From Segatella maculosa DSM 19339 = JCM 15638 (GTDB lineage: Bacteria > Bacteroidota > Bacteroidia > Bacteroidales > Bacteroidaceae): DNA of 64,000 nt. How positions within the stretch are numbered: the first letter of the stretch is position 1; every line of letters starts with the position of its first letter. Position numbers and translations under genes: made by a program. Below are positions 18,301 to 27,284 of this stretch, in pieces. The notes under the pieces are model-generated. The model was not told where the DNA came from, made no database searches, and saw only the letters and a list, made by a program, of their open reading frames with translations. The stretch lies in assembly GCF_000382385.1 (NCBI RefSeq), contig NZ_KB908324.1, forward strand, positions 62,001-126,000, read 5' to 3'.

Positions 18301-19512
18301 ATGGAAGATTTCAGATTAAGCAGCATCGAAGATGCCATAAAAGATTTCAGAGAAGGGAAGTTTGTCATCGTCGTTGACGATGAAGACCGCGAGAACGAGG
18401 GCGACCTGATCATCGCCGCGGAAAAGATTACCCCGGAAAAAGTGAATTTCATGCTCAAGAACGCCCGTGGTGTGCTTTGTGCTCCGTTAACGCTGTCGAG
18501 GGCAGAGGAGCTTGACTTGCCGCATCAGGTGGCGGACAACACGTCGATGCTCGGGACACCGTTCACGATAACCGTAGACAAACTTGATGGCTGCACAACG
18601 GGCGTCTCTACACACGACCGTGCAGAAACCATCAGGGCATTGGCCGATCCGAATTCTGTCCCGCAGACTTTCGGGCGGCCGGGGCATATCAATCCGCTGT
18701 ATGCGCAGGACAACGGTGTGCTGCGGCGCAGTGGCCACACCGAGGCTGCCGTAGACCTTTGCAAGTTGGCTGGACTTTATCCGGTGGGCGCGTTGATGGA
18801 AATTATGAACGAAGACGGTACGATGGCGCGCATGCCGCAGCTGATGGCCCGTGCCCGCGAGTGGGACCTGAAGATTATCACCATCAAGGACCTGATTGCT
18901 TATCGGCTGAAGACGGAAACGACGATTGAAGTGGGCGTAGAAGTCGATTTGCCCACCGTCTACGGCCATTTCCGCCTGATACCATTCCGCCAGACCAGCA
19001 ATGGACAGGAGCACATGGCCGTCGTCAAGGGTCAGTGGACGGAGGAAGAACCCGTCTTGGTGCGCGTGCATTCTTCTTGCGCCACGGGAGATATCCTCGG
19101 CAGCCTGCGTTGCGATTGTGGCGAGCAGCTGCACAAGGCCATGGAAATGATAGAGAAAGAAGGCAAAGGTGCCGTCATTTATATGCAGCAGGAGGGCCGT
19201 GGCATCGGTCTGATGAACAAGATGGCCGCCTATAAGTTGCAGGAACAGGGCTACGACACGGTGGACGCGAACGTACATCTAGGCTTCAAGCCCGACGAGC
19301 GCGACTATGGCTGCGGTGCACAGATGTTACGACATCTCGGCATTCATAAAATGCGACTGATGACCAACAACCCCACCAAGCGCGTCGGGTTGGAGGCCTA
19401 CGGACTGGAAATCGTGGAGAATGTTCCGATAGAAGTCAAGCCGAACGAATACGACAAGAAATATCTTCAGACCAAGCGCGACCGCATGGGACATACGCTC
19501 CGTCTGAAATGA
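18301..19512 (+). CDS. ribBA: 3,4-dihydroxy-2-butanone-4-phosphate synthase / GTP cyclohydrolase II
   Basis: About 403 aa, bifunctional riboflavin enzyme. The N-terminal RibB half (1-200) has [18 protein letters not shown] and the [15 protein letters not shown] motif; the C-terminal RibA half has the zinc ligands in [20 protein letters not shown] and the [12 protein letters not shown] and RVGLEAYGL segments. The ATG at 18301 ([12 protein letters not shown]) is preferred over the upstream TTG in the same frame. It lies 62 bp after the LptF/G gene and may be co-transcribed. No FMN riboswitch is visible in the short gap. Confidence 0.95.
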   Translation: MEDFRLSSIEDAIKDFREGKFVIVVDDEDRENEGDLIIAAEKITPEKVNFMLKNARGVLCAPLTLSRAEELDLPHQVADNTSMLGTPFTITVDKLDGCTTGVSTHDRAETIRALADPNSVPQTFGRPGHINPLYAQDNGVLRRSGHTEAAVDLCKLAGLYPVGALMEIMNEDGTMARMPQLMARAREWDLKIITIKDLIAYRLKTETTIEVGVEVDLPTVYGHFRLIPFRQTSNGQEHMAVVKGQWTEEEPVLVRVHSSCATGDILGSLRCDCGEQLHKAMEMIEKEGKGAVIYMQQEGRGIGLMNKMAAYKLQEQGYDTVDANVHLGFKPDERDYGCGAQMLRHLGIHKMRLMTNNPTKRVGLEAYGLEIVENVPIEVKPNEYDKKYLQTKRDRMGHTLRLK

Positions 19513-19657
19513 CGCGGCGGTGAGCGCCTTAGGGTGTGGGCGTGCAGGAAGCGCGAGGCCGAGGGAAAGAAATCATTGAAAAATCCGGAAAAGTAAAATA
19601 TTTTCGCACTTTTTTGGAACCAAAAAATCACTTCCGTAACTCACTGATAATCAACGG

Positions 19658-19745
19658 TTTGAAGAGAGTAAAAATTCCCTTATAGGAGAATTTAAATTGT
19701 CTTATAAGGGAATTTAAATTGTCTTATAAGAGAATTTGAAAAGAA
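19658..19745. repeat. 22-bp-phase intergenic array E (3 clear units, perhaps 4)
   Basis: In the 424-bp spacer between ribBA and the aminotransferase, TTATAGGAGAATTTAAATTG, TTATAAGGGAATTTAAATTG and TTATAAGAGAATTTGAAAAG start at 19680, 19702 and 19724, exactly 22 bp apart. A more diverged unit may start at 19658. The rest of the spacer holds only an AT-rich palindrome and a -7 box. Confidence 0.75.
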
Positions 19746-19898
19746 TGCGTAGCAAATTTGAATTCGCCTTAATAATGTAAAGAATTTTTATGTATGCTTT
19801 CTTGACGGTCTGCATAGAGATTTTGTTCAGAATGTGCACGAAAGGAATGTTTTGCAAAAAAAACATCGACAAATCGTCGCTGTAACGAATAAATTGAT

Positions 19899-19906
19899 TA
19901 CTTTTG
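19899..19906 (+). promoter_or_regulatory. -7 element before the aspartate aminotransferase gene
   Basis: TACTTTTG, 30 nt before the ATG. No good -33 box is seen. Confidence 0.45.
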
Positions 19907-19936
19907 TATCAGATTAAAACCAGAGACTGTGAAACT

Positions 19937-21130
19937 ATGGGACAATTATCAGACCGTTTGAACCGGCTCGCGCCATCGGCAACACTTGCGATGTCGCAGA
20001 AGAGTAGCGAGATGAAGGCACAGGGAATCGATGTTATCAACATGAGCGTGGGAGAGCCCGACTTCAACACGCCGGAGCACATCAAAGCTGCTGCCAAGAA
20101 AGCCGTGGACGAGAACTATTCAAAATATTCTCCGGTGCCGGGCTATCCCGACTTAAGAAAAGCGATTGTCGAAAAACTGAAGCGGGAGAACGGGTTGGAT
20201 TATACGGTCAATGAGGTTTTGGTCAGCAATGGTGCCAAGCAGAGCGTTTGCAATACGATTATGGCACTAATCAACGACGGTGACGAAGTTATTATCCCTG
20301 CACCTTATTGGGTGAGCTATCCGCAGATGGTCAAGTTGGCCGGTGGCAATCCTGTGTTCGTGAGTGCCGGTTTCGAGCAGAACTTCAAAATGACGCCCAG
20401 GCAGTTGGAGTCGGCGATTACGCCCAAGACAAAGCTACTGATTCTATGTTCGCCGAGTAACCCAACGGGTAGCGTTTATTCACAGGAGGAGTTGGCTGCA
20501 TTGGCTGATGTTGTCAAGCAACACGATGGGCTCTACGTCTTGGCCGATGAGATTTACGAACACATTAATTATATCGGTAGACATGCCAGCATCGCCAAGG
20601 TCGATGGTATGAAAGAACGCACGATTGTTGTGAACGGAGTTTCCAAAGCCTATGCCATGACGGGCTGGCGCATCGGCTATATCGCTGCGCCGGAGTGGAT
20701 CGTCAAAGGGTGCAATAAACTTCAAGGACAATATACCAGTGGCCCGTGCTCGGTGAGCCAGAAGGCTGCCGAGGCCGCCTATACATTGGGACAAGTCTGC
20801 GTAGAAGAAATGAGGAAGGCATTCGAACGCCGTCGGAATTTGATAGTGCGGCTGGCCAAGGATATCCCGGGCTTGGAGGTCAATGAGCCGCAGGGCGCTT
20901 TCTATTTGTTCCCGAAGTGCAGTAGTTTCTTTGGTAAGAGTGACGGCATGACAACCATTCACAATGCGACTGACTTTGCACTCTATTTGTTGGATAAGGC
21001 ACACGTTGCAACTGTTAGCGGAGATGCGTTCGGTGCTCCGGAATGTTTCCGTATGAGCTATGCCACGAGCGATGAAAATATCAAGGAGGCCATGTGCCGT
21101 ATCAAAGAGGCTCTGGCAAAATTGAAATGA
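19937..21130 (+). CDS. aspC: PLP-dependent aspartate aminotransferase (class I)
   Basis: About 397 aa. Fold-type I motifs: NMSVGEPDFNTPEHI at the N-terminus, APYWVSYPQM, LCSPSNPTGSVYS (Asn contacting PLP), LADEIYEHI (Asp contacting the pyridine N) and NGVSKAYAMTGWRIGYIA with the PLP Lys. RMSYATSDENIKEA near the end carries the Arg that binds the substrate carboxylate. This resembles the bacterial I-gamma aspartate/prephenate aminotransferase group. The ATG was chosen because an earlier TTG in frame overlaps the -7 box. Confidence 0.92.
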   Translation: MGQLSDRLNRLAPSATLAMSQKSSEMKAQGIDVINMSVGEPDFNTPEHIKAAAKKAVDENYSKYSPVPGYPDLRKAIVEKLKRENGLDYTVNEVLVSNGAKQSVCNTIMALINDGDEVIIPAPYWVSYPQMVKLAGGNPVFVSAGFEQNFKMTPRQLESAITPKTKLLILCSPSNPTGSVYSQEELAALADVVKQHDGLYVLADEIYEHINYIGRHASIAKVDGMKERTIVVNGVSKAYAMTGWRIGYIAAPEWIVKGCNKLQGQYTSGPCSVSQKAAEAAYTLGQVCVEEMRKAFERRRNLIVRLAKDIPGLEVNEPQGAFYLFPKCSSFFGKSDGMTTIHNATDFALYLLDKAHVATVSGDAFGAPECFRMSYATSDENIKEAMCRIKEALAKLK

Positions 21131-21211
21131 GAAGCAGCGAATGGGAGAGATAGGCAAAGAAAATCTCTCGTTAAAACTTCTTAATTAGAGATGTAGTTGT
21201 TCATAAATTGC

Positions 21212-21219
21212 TATCTTTG
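21212..21219 (+). promoter_or_regulatory. -7 element before the exbB-tonB operon
   Basis: TATCTTTG, about 105 nt before the exbB start; the long leader has no obvious structure. No -33 box fits. Confidence 0.45.
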
Positions 21220-21323
21220 CCAAGTATATTATTCATTAAAGTAGTAGGCAAGACTTTTGGATATGATAAAACAAGAGGATTAAATATCAACATATTATAA
21301 TAACTAAATTTTATTTTAAAATT

Positions 21324-22160
21324 ATGGCAACAACACAAAAAACAGCCGGCCCTAAGAAGTCTCAGGGCTTTCAGGGAGTAAGAAGTGCATTCTGGATTAT
21401 CGCCGTTTGCTTAGTTATCGCTTTTACTTTGTTCTACACATGGTTTGGTCATGCAAGCCACTTCCAAGGTGGTGACTCCAATGGTTCTCCTGCAGACGTA
21501 TGGGGTACAATCTTCAAAGGCGGTTTCATCGTGCCAGTTATCCACGCTCTGTTGCTCACCGTATTGGCAATGTCTATCGAGCGCATTCTCGCAATGAAGA
21601 CGGCTTTCGGTACAGGTTCTCTGCCTAAGTTCGTTGTTAACATCAAGGAAGCGCTGAATGCAAATGACTTTGCTAAAGCTCGTCAGCTCTGCGATAAGCA
21701 GAGAGGTTCAGTTGCGAATGTTGTTTATGCTTCTCTTGATGCTTATAAGAATATGGAGAGTGGAGCAAATGCAGCCTTGAAAAAGTCTCAGAAGGTTTCC
21801 AAGATACAGTTGGCTCACGAAGAGGCTACTCAGCTTGAGATGCCTACACTGACAATGAACCTTCCTATCATTGCTACAATCGTAACATTGGGTACATTGA
21901 CTGGTCTTCTTGGTACTGTAACCGGTATGATTAAGTCGTTCTCTGCACTGTCTGCAGGTGGTGGCGCTGACTCTGCCGCTCTTTCTGCCGGTATTTCTGA
22001 GGCCTTGATCAACACCGCATTCGGTATTTTGACATCATGGTGTGCCGTAGTATCTTACAACTATTTCACCAACAAGGTTGATAAGTTGACATACGCACTC
22101 GACGAGGTAGGTTACTCAATTGCTCAGACATACGAAGCTAACCACGTAGAAGAGGCTTAA
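21324..22160 (+). CDS. exbB: MotA/TolQ/ExbB proton channel protein
   Basis: 278 aa. Helix 1 is near 24-42 (WIIAVCLVIAFTLFYTWFG) and helix 2 near 70-88, followed by a cytoplasmic region. The conserved pair of helices is near 175-250 (TMNLPIIATIVTLGTLTGLL ... GISEALINTAFGILTSWCAV), typical of ExbB/TolQ. It forms the pentameric channel that uses the proton gradient to energise TonB. First gene of an exbB-exbD-exbD-tonB operon with short gaps (about 30 bp to exbD1). Confidence 0.93.
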   Translation: MATTQKTAGPKKSQGFQGVRSAFWIIAVCLVIAFTLFYTWFGHASHFQGGDSNGSPADVWGTIFKGGFIVPVIHALLLTVLAMSIERILAMKTAFGTGSLPKFVVNIKEALNANDFAKARQLCDKQRGSVANVVYASLDAYKNMESGANAALKKSQKVSKIQLAHEEATQLEMPTLTMNLPIIATIVTLGTLTGLLGTVTGMIKSFSALSAGGGADSAALSAGISEALINTAFGILTSWCAVVSYNYFTNKVDKLTYALDEVGYSIAQTYEANHVEEA

Positions 22161-22190
22161 TTTTTGCTAACCCTTTAAAAATTTATCGCT

Positions 22191-22832
22191 ATGGGTAAAG
22201 TAAAAATTAAGAAAAGTGACGTTTGGATCGATATGACGCCTATGTCAGACGTTATGACCCTGTTGCTTACCTTCTTCATGCTGACTTCTACATTCGTCAA
22301 GAATGAGCCGGTAAAGGTAAACACTCCGGGTTCTGTGTCTGAAATCAAGGTGCCTGAGAACGGCGTCCTGACCATTCTGGTCAATCCTGAAAAGGATGCG
22401 ACCGGCAAGCCGACAGGCGAAGGTCAGGTATTCATGAGTTTGGATAATACTGACCAATTAGGTCAGGTTTTAGATAACATGGCCGATAAGTTCGGTGTTT
22501 CTTTGACTGCTGCGCAGAGTAAGACTTTCAAGACGGAATCTACATTCGGTGTTCCGATGAATGAACTCAGTAGCTACTTGGCTTCCTCGCCTTCGATGCG
22601 CCAGAAGACCTTGCCGACAAAAGGTATTCCGATGGACAGTATCAAGGGCGGTATGAGTGAGTTCCAGCAATGGGTAGACGCTGCTCGTCATGTCAATGAG
22701 GATATCAAGATTGCTTTGAAAGCCGATGCTGCGACACCTTATAAGACTGTTAAGAAGGTGATGAGTGAACTCCAAGATATGGATGAGAGCCATTACTATA
22801 TGATTACACAGCTTAAAAAACAGGAGGACTAA
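22191..22832 (+). CDS. exbD: ExbD/TolR-family biopolymer transport protein (first copy)
   Basis: 213 aa. A single N-terminal membrane helix contains the essential Asp in DMTPMSDVMTLLLTFFMLTS (about 12-31); the rest is periplasmic. Longer than E. coli ExbD (141 aa), as usual in Bacteroidetes, with an insert between the helix and the C-terminal region (RHVNEDIKIALKADAATPYK). It lies 3 bp before a second exbD gene. Confidence 0.93.
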   Translation: MGKVKIKKSDVWIDMTPMSDVMTLLLTFFMLTSTFVKNEPVKVNTPGSVSEIKVPENGVLTILVNPEKDATGKPTGEGQVFMSLDNTDQLGQVLDNMADKFGVSLTAAQSKTFKTESTFGVPMNELSSYLASSPSMRQKTLPTKGIPMDSIKGGMSEFQQWVDAARHVNEDIKIALKADAATPYKTVKKVMSELQDMDESHYYMITQLKKQED

Positions 22833-22835
22833 TCA

Positions 22836-23483
22836 ATGGCAAAAAAAGAAAGCAAACAGAAAAAGATGACTGTCCGCGTAGACTTTACGCCTATGGTGGA
22901 TATGCTCATGTTGCTGATCACGTTCTTCATGTTGTGTACATCGCTCAGTAAGCCTCAGACCATGGAGTTGACGATGCCGAGTAATGATGAGAATGTCACA
23001 AATGATCAGAAGACGGAAGCCAAGGCTTCTGAAGCAATTACGATCTATGTGACAGCAGACAACAAGATATATTATGGTGAAGGTGAGCCTCAGTATAACA
23101 ATCCAACATGGATTAAAGAAACGACATGGGGCAACGACGGTATCCGCAAAGTATTGAGAAATCATGCTACGGCAAACGGAACCAAACCGGTAACCCGTAT
23201 AGAACTTGCTGTGAAAGAGTTAAACGCAGAGAAGGCTAATAATCCCAAGATGTATCCTGACAGTATTTATATGAAGAAGCTTAGCAAGCTAAAGGCCGGA
23301 GAACTTAAGGATGGCAAGATTCCTACCTTGACTGTTATCATCAAGCCTTCAGACAATGCTTCTTATAAGAATATGGTCGATGCACTTGACGAGATGCAGA
23401 TTCTAAGTATTGGTACTTACGTCATTGATAAACTCAATCCTGATGATCTTCACTTGTTGAAGCTCAGAGGAGTGAAACTCTGA
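22836..23483 (+). CDS. exbD: ExbD/TolR-family biopolymer transport protein (second copy)
   Basis: 215 aa, the same architecture as the preceding gene: DFTPMVDMLMLLITFFMLCT (about 15-34) holds the membrane helix and its Asp. The periplasmic parts of the two copies differ clearly, so this is not a recent duplication. The pair may form a heterodimeric ExbD in the channel. It is followed after 36 bp by tonB. Confidence 0.92.
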   Translation: MAKKESKQKKMTVRVDFTPMVDMLMLLITFFMLCTSLSKPQTMELTMPSNDENVTNDQKTEAKASEAITIYVTADNKIYYGEGEPQYNNPTWIKETTWGNDGIRKVLRNHATANGTKPVTRIELAVKELNAEKANNPKMYPDSIYMKKLSKLKAGELKDGKIPTLTVIIKPSDNASYKNMVDALDEMQILSIGTYVIDKLNPDDLHLLKLRGVKL

Positions 23484-23519
23484 TTGGTGAAGTAACGAAA
23501 CTATTTAAAACAGAAACAA

Positions 23520-24359
23520 ATGGCAAAAGTAGATTTATACGATCCCAAATGGGTCGATATGGTGTTCGCCCATAGGAACCAAGCTTACGGAGCATATAAG
23601 CTTCGTAAGGGGACCACAGGGCGTAATATCAAGTCGCTCTTGATTTTGGTCATTGCTGCAGCTCTCGTTGGTGGTTTTCTTGCTTGGAAAGTGATTTCTC
23701 AGAAGAACGCAGAGGCTCAGCAGGCTTATATGGAGGCAATGCAACTTGCAAAGCTTCAGCAAGAGGCTAAGAAACACGAGAAGAAGGAGGTTGTACAGCC
23801 TAAAGTACAACCAAAGAAGGAAATTCCCGTCGCTCGTGAGACACAGAAGTTCGTTGCACCTGTTATCAAGAAAGATGAACTTGTAAAGGAGTCTAACACA
23901 CTTAAGCAAATGGATCAGTTGGACGACAAGGTGGCTGTCGGAACGGAAACCCATGAAGGTACTAAAGATCGTACCATCGAGGCTGTTCGTAATGATATTG
24001 CCGTCAATACTCCTCCTCCTGCTCCTAAGGAAGAGGTTACGCAGAAAGTGTTTGAAGTGGTTGAGGTTATGCCATCGTTCCCCGGTGGGCAGGCTGCTTT
24101 GTTGCAGTATCTCAATTCGCATGTGAAATATCCTGTCGTAGCTCAAGAGAATGGTATTCAGGGTCGTGTGACGATTTCATTCGTTGTCGAGCGTGACGGC
24201 TCCATTACGGATGTTCGTGTAGCACGTCCTGTAGACCCATCACTCGACCGTGAGGCTGCGCGTGTTGTAAGTAGCATGCCAAGATGGACTCCCGGTAAGC
24301 AGAATGGTGCTGCCGTTCGTGTGAAGTTTAATGTGCCTGTACAATTTAAGTTACAGTAA
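23520..24359 (+). CDS. tonB: TonB energy transducer
   Basis: 279 aa. The Bacteroidetes-type N-terminus has WVDMVFAHRNQAYGAYKLRK before the membrane helix (about 39-58). A Lys/Glu/Pro/Gln-rich periplasm-spanning linker follows (about 75-165). The C-terminal TonB domain (about 185-279) has PSFPGGQAALLQYLNSHVKY, GRVTISFVVERDGSITDV and RWTPGKQNGAAVRVKFNVPV. It transmits energy from ExbBD to outer-membrane receptors such as the thiamine-linked one at 51-53 kb. Confidence 0.95.
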   Translation: MAKVDLYDPKWVDMVFAHRNQAYGAYKLRKGTTGRNIKSLLILVIAAALVGGFLAWKVISQKNAEAQQAYMEAMQLAKLQQEAKKHEKKEVVQPKVQPKKEIPVARETQKFVAPVIKKDELVKESNTLKQMDQLDDKVAVGTETHEGTKDRTIEAVRNDIAVNTPPPAPKEEVTQKVFEVVEVMPSFPGGQAALLQYLNSHVKYPVVAQENGIQGRVTISFVVERDGSITDVRVARPVDPSLDREAARVVSSMPRWTPGKQNGAAVRVKFNVPVQFKLQ

Positions 24360-24368
24360 TTAAAATAA

Positions 24369-25328
24369 ATGAATAAGAAATTATCTTATATATTTATTGG
24401 ACTATTCCTGACTTTGGTCTTTTTCTCATCTTGTGATGGGAAAAAGACCAAGGGCAGTAGAACTGATACGCCTACGTCGGGTACAATCGAGTTTGTCGCT
24501 GACGAGAGTTTCAGTCCTTTTATCGAAGAGGAGAGACAACAGTTTGAGTTTGAATACCCGAAAGCACATCTGATAGCACGCTATGCCGATGATATAACGG
24601 GGTTCAAGAAACTTCAGGATTTGAAGACTTGCTTGTTCTTTACGTCTCGTGCTTTGAAAGCCGGTGAGGTGGCTTATTTCAAATCCAAGAATCTTATCCC
24701 CTCTGTATTTCCTATCGGATATGACGGCTTGGCTTTTATCGTCAATCGAAACAATACGGATACTTGTATCACGGTTAATGATATTAAACGAGTATTGAGC
24801 GGTGAAGTCAAGAAATGGAGCGAGCTATATCCGAAATCTAAACGTGGAGACATTGAAGTCGTGTTTGATAATCCGGCTTCTGCAACTTTGCATTATGTCA
24901 TTGACTCTATCATGGGTGGCAAGAACCTTACGGCCGATAACATTGTCGCAGCCAAAAGTAGTAAGGCCGTTATTGAATATGTCAACAAGAATATCAATGC
25001 AATCGGTATTATTGGATCGAATTGGCTGAATGATAAGCGCGATTCGACGAATACCACTTTTAAGAAGAATATTCATGTCATGTCTGTATCTATTAAAGAA
25101 AAGGCCACACCAATGAACAGTTGGAAGCCTTATCAGGCATATCTTTTGGACGGTCGTTATCCCTTTGCGCGTACGCTTTATGCAATTGTGATTGATCCCT
25201 ATAAGGCGCTCCCTTGGAGTTTTGCCAATTACGTGACCGGACCAAAGGGGCAGTTGATTTTGTTTAAGACGGGACTACTGCCTTACAGAGGTGACATCTC
25301 AATAAAAACAGTTCATGTCAAAAGGTAA
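24369..25328 (+). CDS. PstS-like periplasmic substrate-binding lipoprotein
   Basis: 319 aa. A lipoprotein signal ends in LTLVFFSSC (lipobox FSSC, Cys near 22). The rest is a PstS-type binding fold: FVADESFSPFIEEE, GYDGLAFIVNRNNTDTCITV, IKRVLSGEVKKWSELYP and AIGIIGSNWLND. It lies 9 bp after tonB in the operon and no pstCAB genes follow, so it may serve the energy-transduction system or sense phosphate rather than feed an ABC transporter. Confidence 0.8.
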   Translation: MNKKLSYIFIGLFLTLVFFSSCDGKKTKGSRTDTPTSGTIEFVADESFSPFIEEERQQFEFEYPKAHLIARYADDITGFKKLQDLKTCLFFTSRALKAGEVAYFKSKNLIPSVFPIGYDGLAFIVNRNNTDTCITVNDIKRVLSGEVKKWSELYPKSKRGDIEVVFDNPASATLHYVIDSIMGGKNLTADNIVAAKSSKAVIEYVNKNINAIGIIGSNWLNDKRDSTNTTFKKNIHVMSVSIKEKATPMNSWKPYQAYLLDGRYPFARTLYAIVIDPYKALPWSFANYVTGPKGQLILFKTGLLPYRGDISIKTVHVKR

Positions 25329-25395
25329 TTGATAGGAGACAACCTGCTTATCAACACTTTTAGCAGGCACATCGATTATTGTTAATCTGTAAAGA

Positions 25396-26835
25396 ATGGA
25401 AAATATGAAAAGAATGAAATATGTAGTAGCTGGATTTCTGATGATGGGATTATCGCTTCCGGCTGTGGCACAGAATGCTAATTACAGTGTGATGCTGAAG
25501 CCGATAGAGCAATCTTTGAAAGACAATCCCAATATGGATGCCAAGACGCTGAAGAATCTGACCAAGGATTATCAGAAAGAGTTTAAGAAAGATCCAAAAG
25601 CTTTGGTGGCTCTTGGTGAAGCTTTATTGATTAACAAACAATATGATGAGGCTTCAAACATCGGCAATGCTGTGATAGCCAAATATAAGGACTTTGGCGA
25701 TGCTTATATTCTTTTAGGCGACATTGCTGCAATGAAAGATGACGGTGGTAATGCTGCTATGTGGTATGAGCAGAGCATGACGATGGACCCGAAGAATCCG
25801 CAGGGCTATATGCGCTATGCTAATGTCTATAGAAAGCGGAGTCCCGAAGAGAGCGAGCGGGCGTTGAACCTATTGAAGCAGAATTGCCCTGATTTCCCCA
25901 TTGAGGCTGAAGCTGGAAACAACTTCTATTTGGCCGGCAACTATGCTAAGGCTTTCGAGTATTTCTCTAAGTCGAACAAGGAAGACCTTGCAGAATATTA
26001 TCTTGTTGGGTATGCAGTCTCTGCCTATATGGCCAATAAGAAGGAGGAAAGTCTTGATATCTCAAAGTTAGGAATTCAGAAGTTTGCTAAGAACATCACT
26101 TTCGACCGTGTGGCGCTTTGGAGTGCTGTTGATTTGCAGAAGTATGACGAGGCTATCAACTATGCCAAGATAGTCCTCAACACGGATTCGGTTGAGAAAA
26201 GTGCTCGCGACTATATCTACTACGGACTTGCACTTCGAGGCAACAAAGCATATGATGAGGCCATCGCACAGTATCAGAAGGCTTTCGACTTGAACAAGGA
26301 AGACTACAAACCCTATCAGTATATGGCCGACACCTATGCTGAAATGGGACAGGAAGACAAGGCTTTGGAATGTAACGAAGTCTACATGGCTCACAACCAG
26401 AATGCCACTCCTTCCGACTATGCCAAGCTGGCCAACATCTATGTTCAAAAGGCAGAAAAGGGGGGAGACGGCAAACAAGCCAATTTAGACAAGGCTTATG
26501 GCATCTATGGACAAATGGCCGAGAAGTGGCCGACCATTGCTGCTTGGGTCAATAACATGGCCGGTATGCAGGCTTCAAAGGCCGGGCAAGACGAAAAGGG
26601 GGCCGAGTTCTTCCAAAAGGCAGTAGACTTGTTGGCCAACAAGGCGGACCGGCAAGATGATGAAATAACGACTCTAAAGTCAGCCTTGGCCAATCTCGGC
26701 TATTATTATTGGGTGACCAAGAATGATCTTGAAGCGGCCAAACCTTATTATGAGCAGCTTATCAAGCTCGATCCCGATGACAAGAATGCGCGTGCCGCTC
26801 TTGGCTTGGATGCTGAAGCCGCTCCGCAGCAATAA
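25396..26835 (+). CDS. Secreted TPR-repeat protein
   Basis: 479 aa. Signal peptide MKRMKYVVAGFLMMGLSLPA ends near VAQ. Tandem TPRs fill the rest; clear ones include ALVALGEALLINKQYDEASN, YILLGDIAAMKDDGGNAAMW, YYGLALRGNKAYDEAIAQYQ and YYWVTKNDLEAAKPYYEQLI. It is the last gene of the exbB-tonB operon, 67 bp after the PstS-like gene, before a strong terminator. A periplasmic scaffolding role beside TonB is likely; nothing more precise can be said. Confidence 0.82.
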   Translation: MENMKRMKYVVAGFLMMGLSLPAVAQNANYSVMLKPIEQSLKDNPNMDAKTLKNLTKDYQKEFKKDPKALVALGEALLINKQYDEASNIGNAVIAKYKDFGDAYILLGDIAAMKDDGGNAAMWYEQSMTMDPKNPQGYMRYANVYRKRSPEESERALNLLKQNCPDFPIEAEAGNNFYLAGNYAKAFEYFSKSNKEDLAEYYLVGYAVSAYMANKKEESLDISKLGIQKFAKNITFDRVALWSAVDLQKYDEAINYAKIVLNTDSVEKSARDYIYYGLALRGNKAYDEAIAQYQKAFDLNKEDYKPYQYMADTYAEMGQEDKALECNEVYMAHNQNATPSDYAKLANIYVQKAEKGGDGKQANLDKAYGIYGQMAEKWPTIAAWVNNMAGMQASKAGQDEKGAEFFQKAVDLLANKADRQDDEITTLKSALANLGYYYWVTKNDLEAAKPYYEQLIKLDPDDKNARAALGLDAEAAPQQ

Positions 26836-26895
26836 TTGACACGCTTTATCTGTAAGCGTGGGGGAGGATAAAAACAGCCATTCCCCCTCTGTTCA

Positions 26896-26939
26896 AAAAG
26901 AGAGCCGCGTCTGATTGAAAATAGAGGCGGCTCTCTTTT
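26896..26939 (+). terminator. Strong terminator of the exbB-tonB operon
   Basis: Perfect 13-bp stem AAAAGAGAGCCGC/GCGGCTCTCTTTT with an 18-nt loop, ending in TTTTAATTT. The hairpin overlaps the first two units of the 22-bp-phase array that follows. Confidence 0.8.
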
Positions 26940-27209
26940 AATTTCGAACCGCCTCTGATTTAATTCCGACACGGCACGAAACGAAGCGAGAGCCACCTCG
27001 CAATGAATTCCGACGCGGCACGGAATGAAGTGAGAGCCGCCTCGCAATGAATTCCGACGCGGCACGGAATTTACGGAGAGGGGGAGGTAAATTCACTGAG
27101 AGGGGGGTCTCACTGAAGTGAGAGGGGGATGTAAATGAAAAAAGAGCCCCATCTAATTTCAAAAAGATATAGATCTAATTTAAAAAAGATCCCCATCTGA
27201 TTGAGAAGC
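26902..27209. repeat. 22-bp-phase intergenic array G (14 units)
   Basis: Fourteen consecutive 22-bp blocks, each starting with GA at exact 22-bp steps (26902, 26924, 26946 ... 27188). Neighbouring and next-neighbour blocks resemble one another: GAGCCACCTCGCAATGAATT (26990) and GAGCCGCCTCGCAATGAATT (27034) alternate with GACGCGGCACGGAATGAAGT (27012) and GACGCGGCACGGAATTTACG (27056). Three GAGGGGG-type units come next, then GAGCCCCATCTAATTTC, GATATAGATCTAATTTA and GATCCCCATCTGATTGA. There is no gene in this 449-bp spacer. Confidence 0.8.
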
Positions 27210-27284
27210 GGATGCAAGTACGTCTTGACACGCCCTATAAATCACGATATTGAAAAACATAAACCTCTATAATTATAATAGCTT

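Noticed and set aside
19610..19627. TTTTTTGG-AA-CCAAAAAA palindrome as a terminator
   Set aside because: Only two G-C pairs and a 2-nt centre; too weak to call.
21145..21169. GAGAGAT/ATCTCTC hairpin after the aminotransferase gene as a terminator
   Set aside because: 7-bp stem without a proper T run.
26902..27209. CRISPR array
   Set aside because: Units are contiguous and all diverged; there are no conserved repeats separated by unique spacers and no cas genes in the window.
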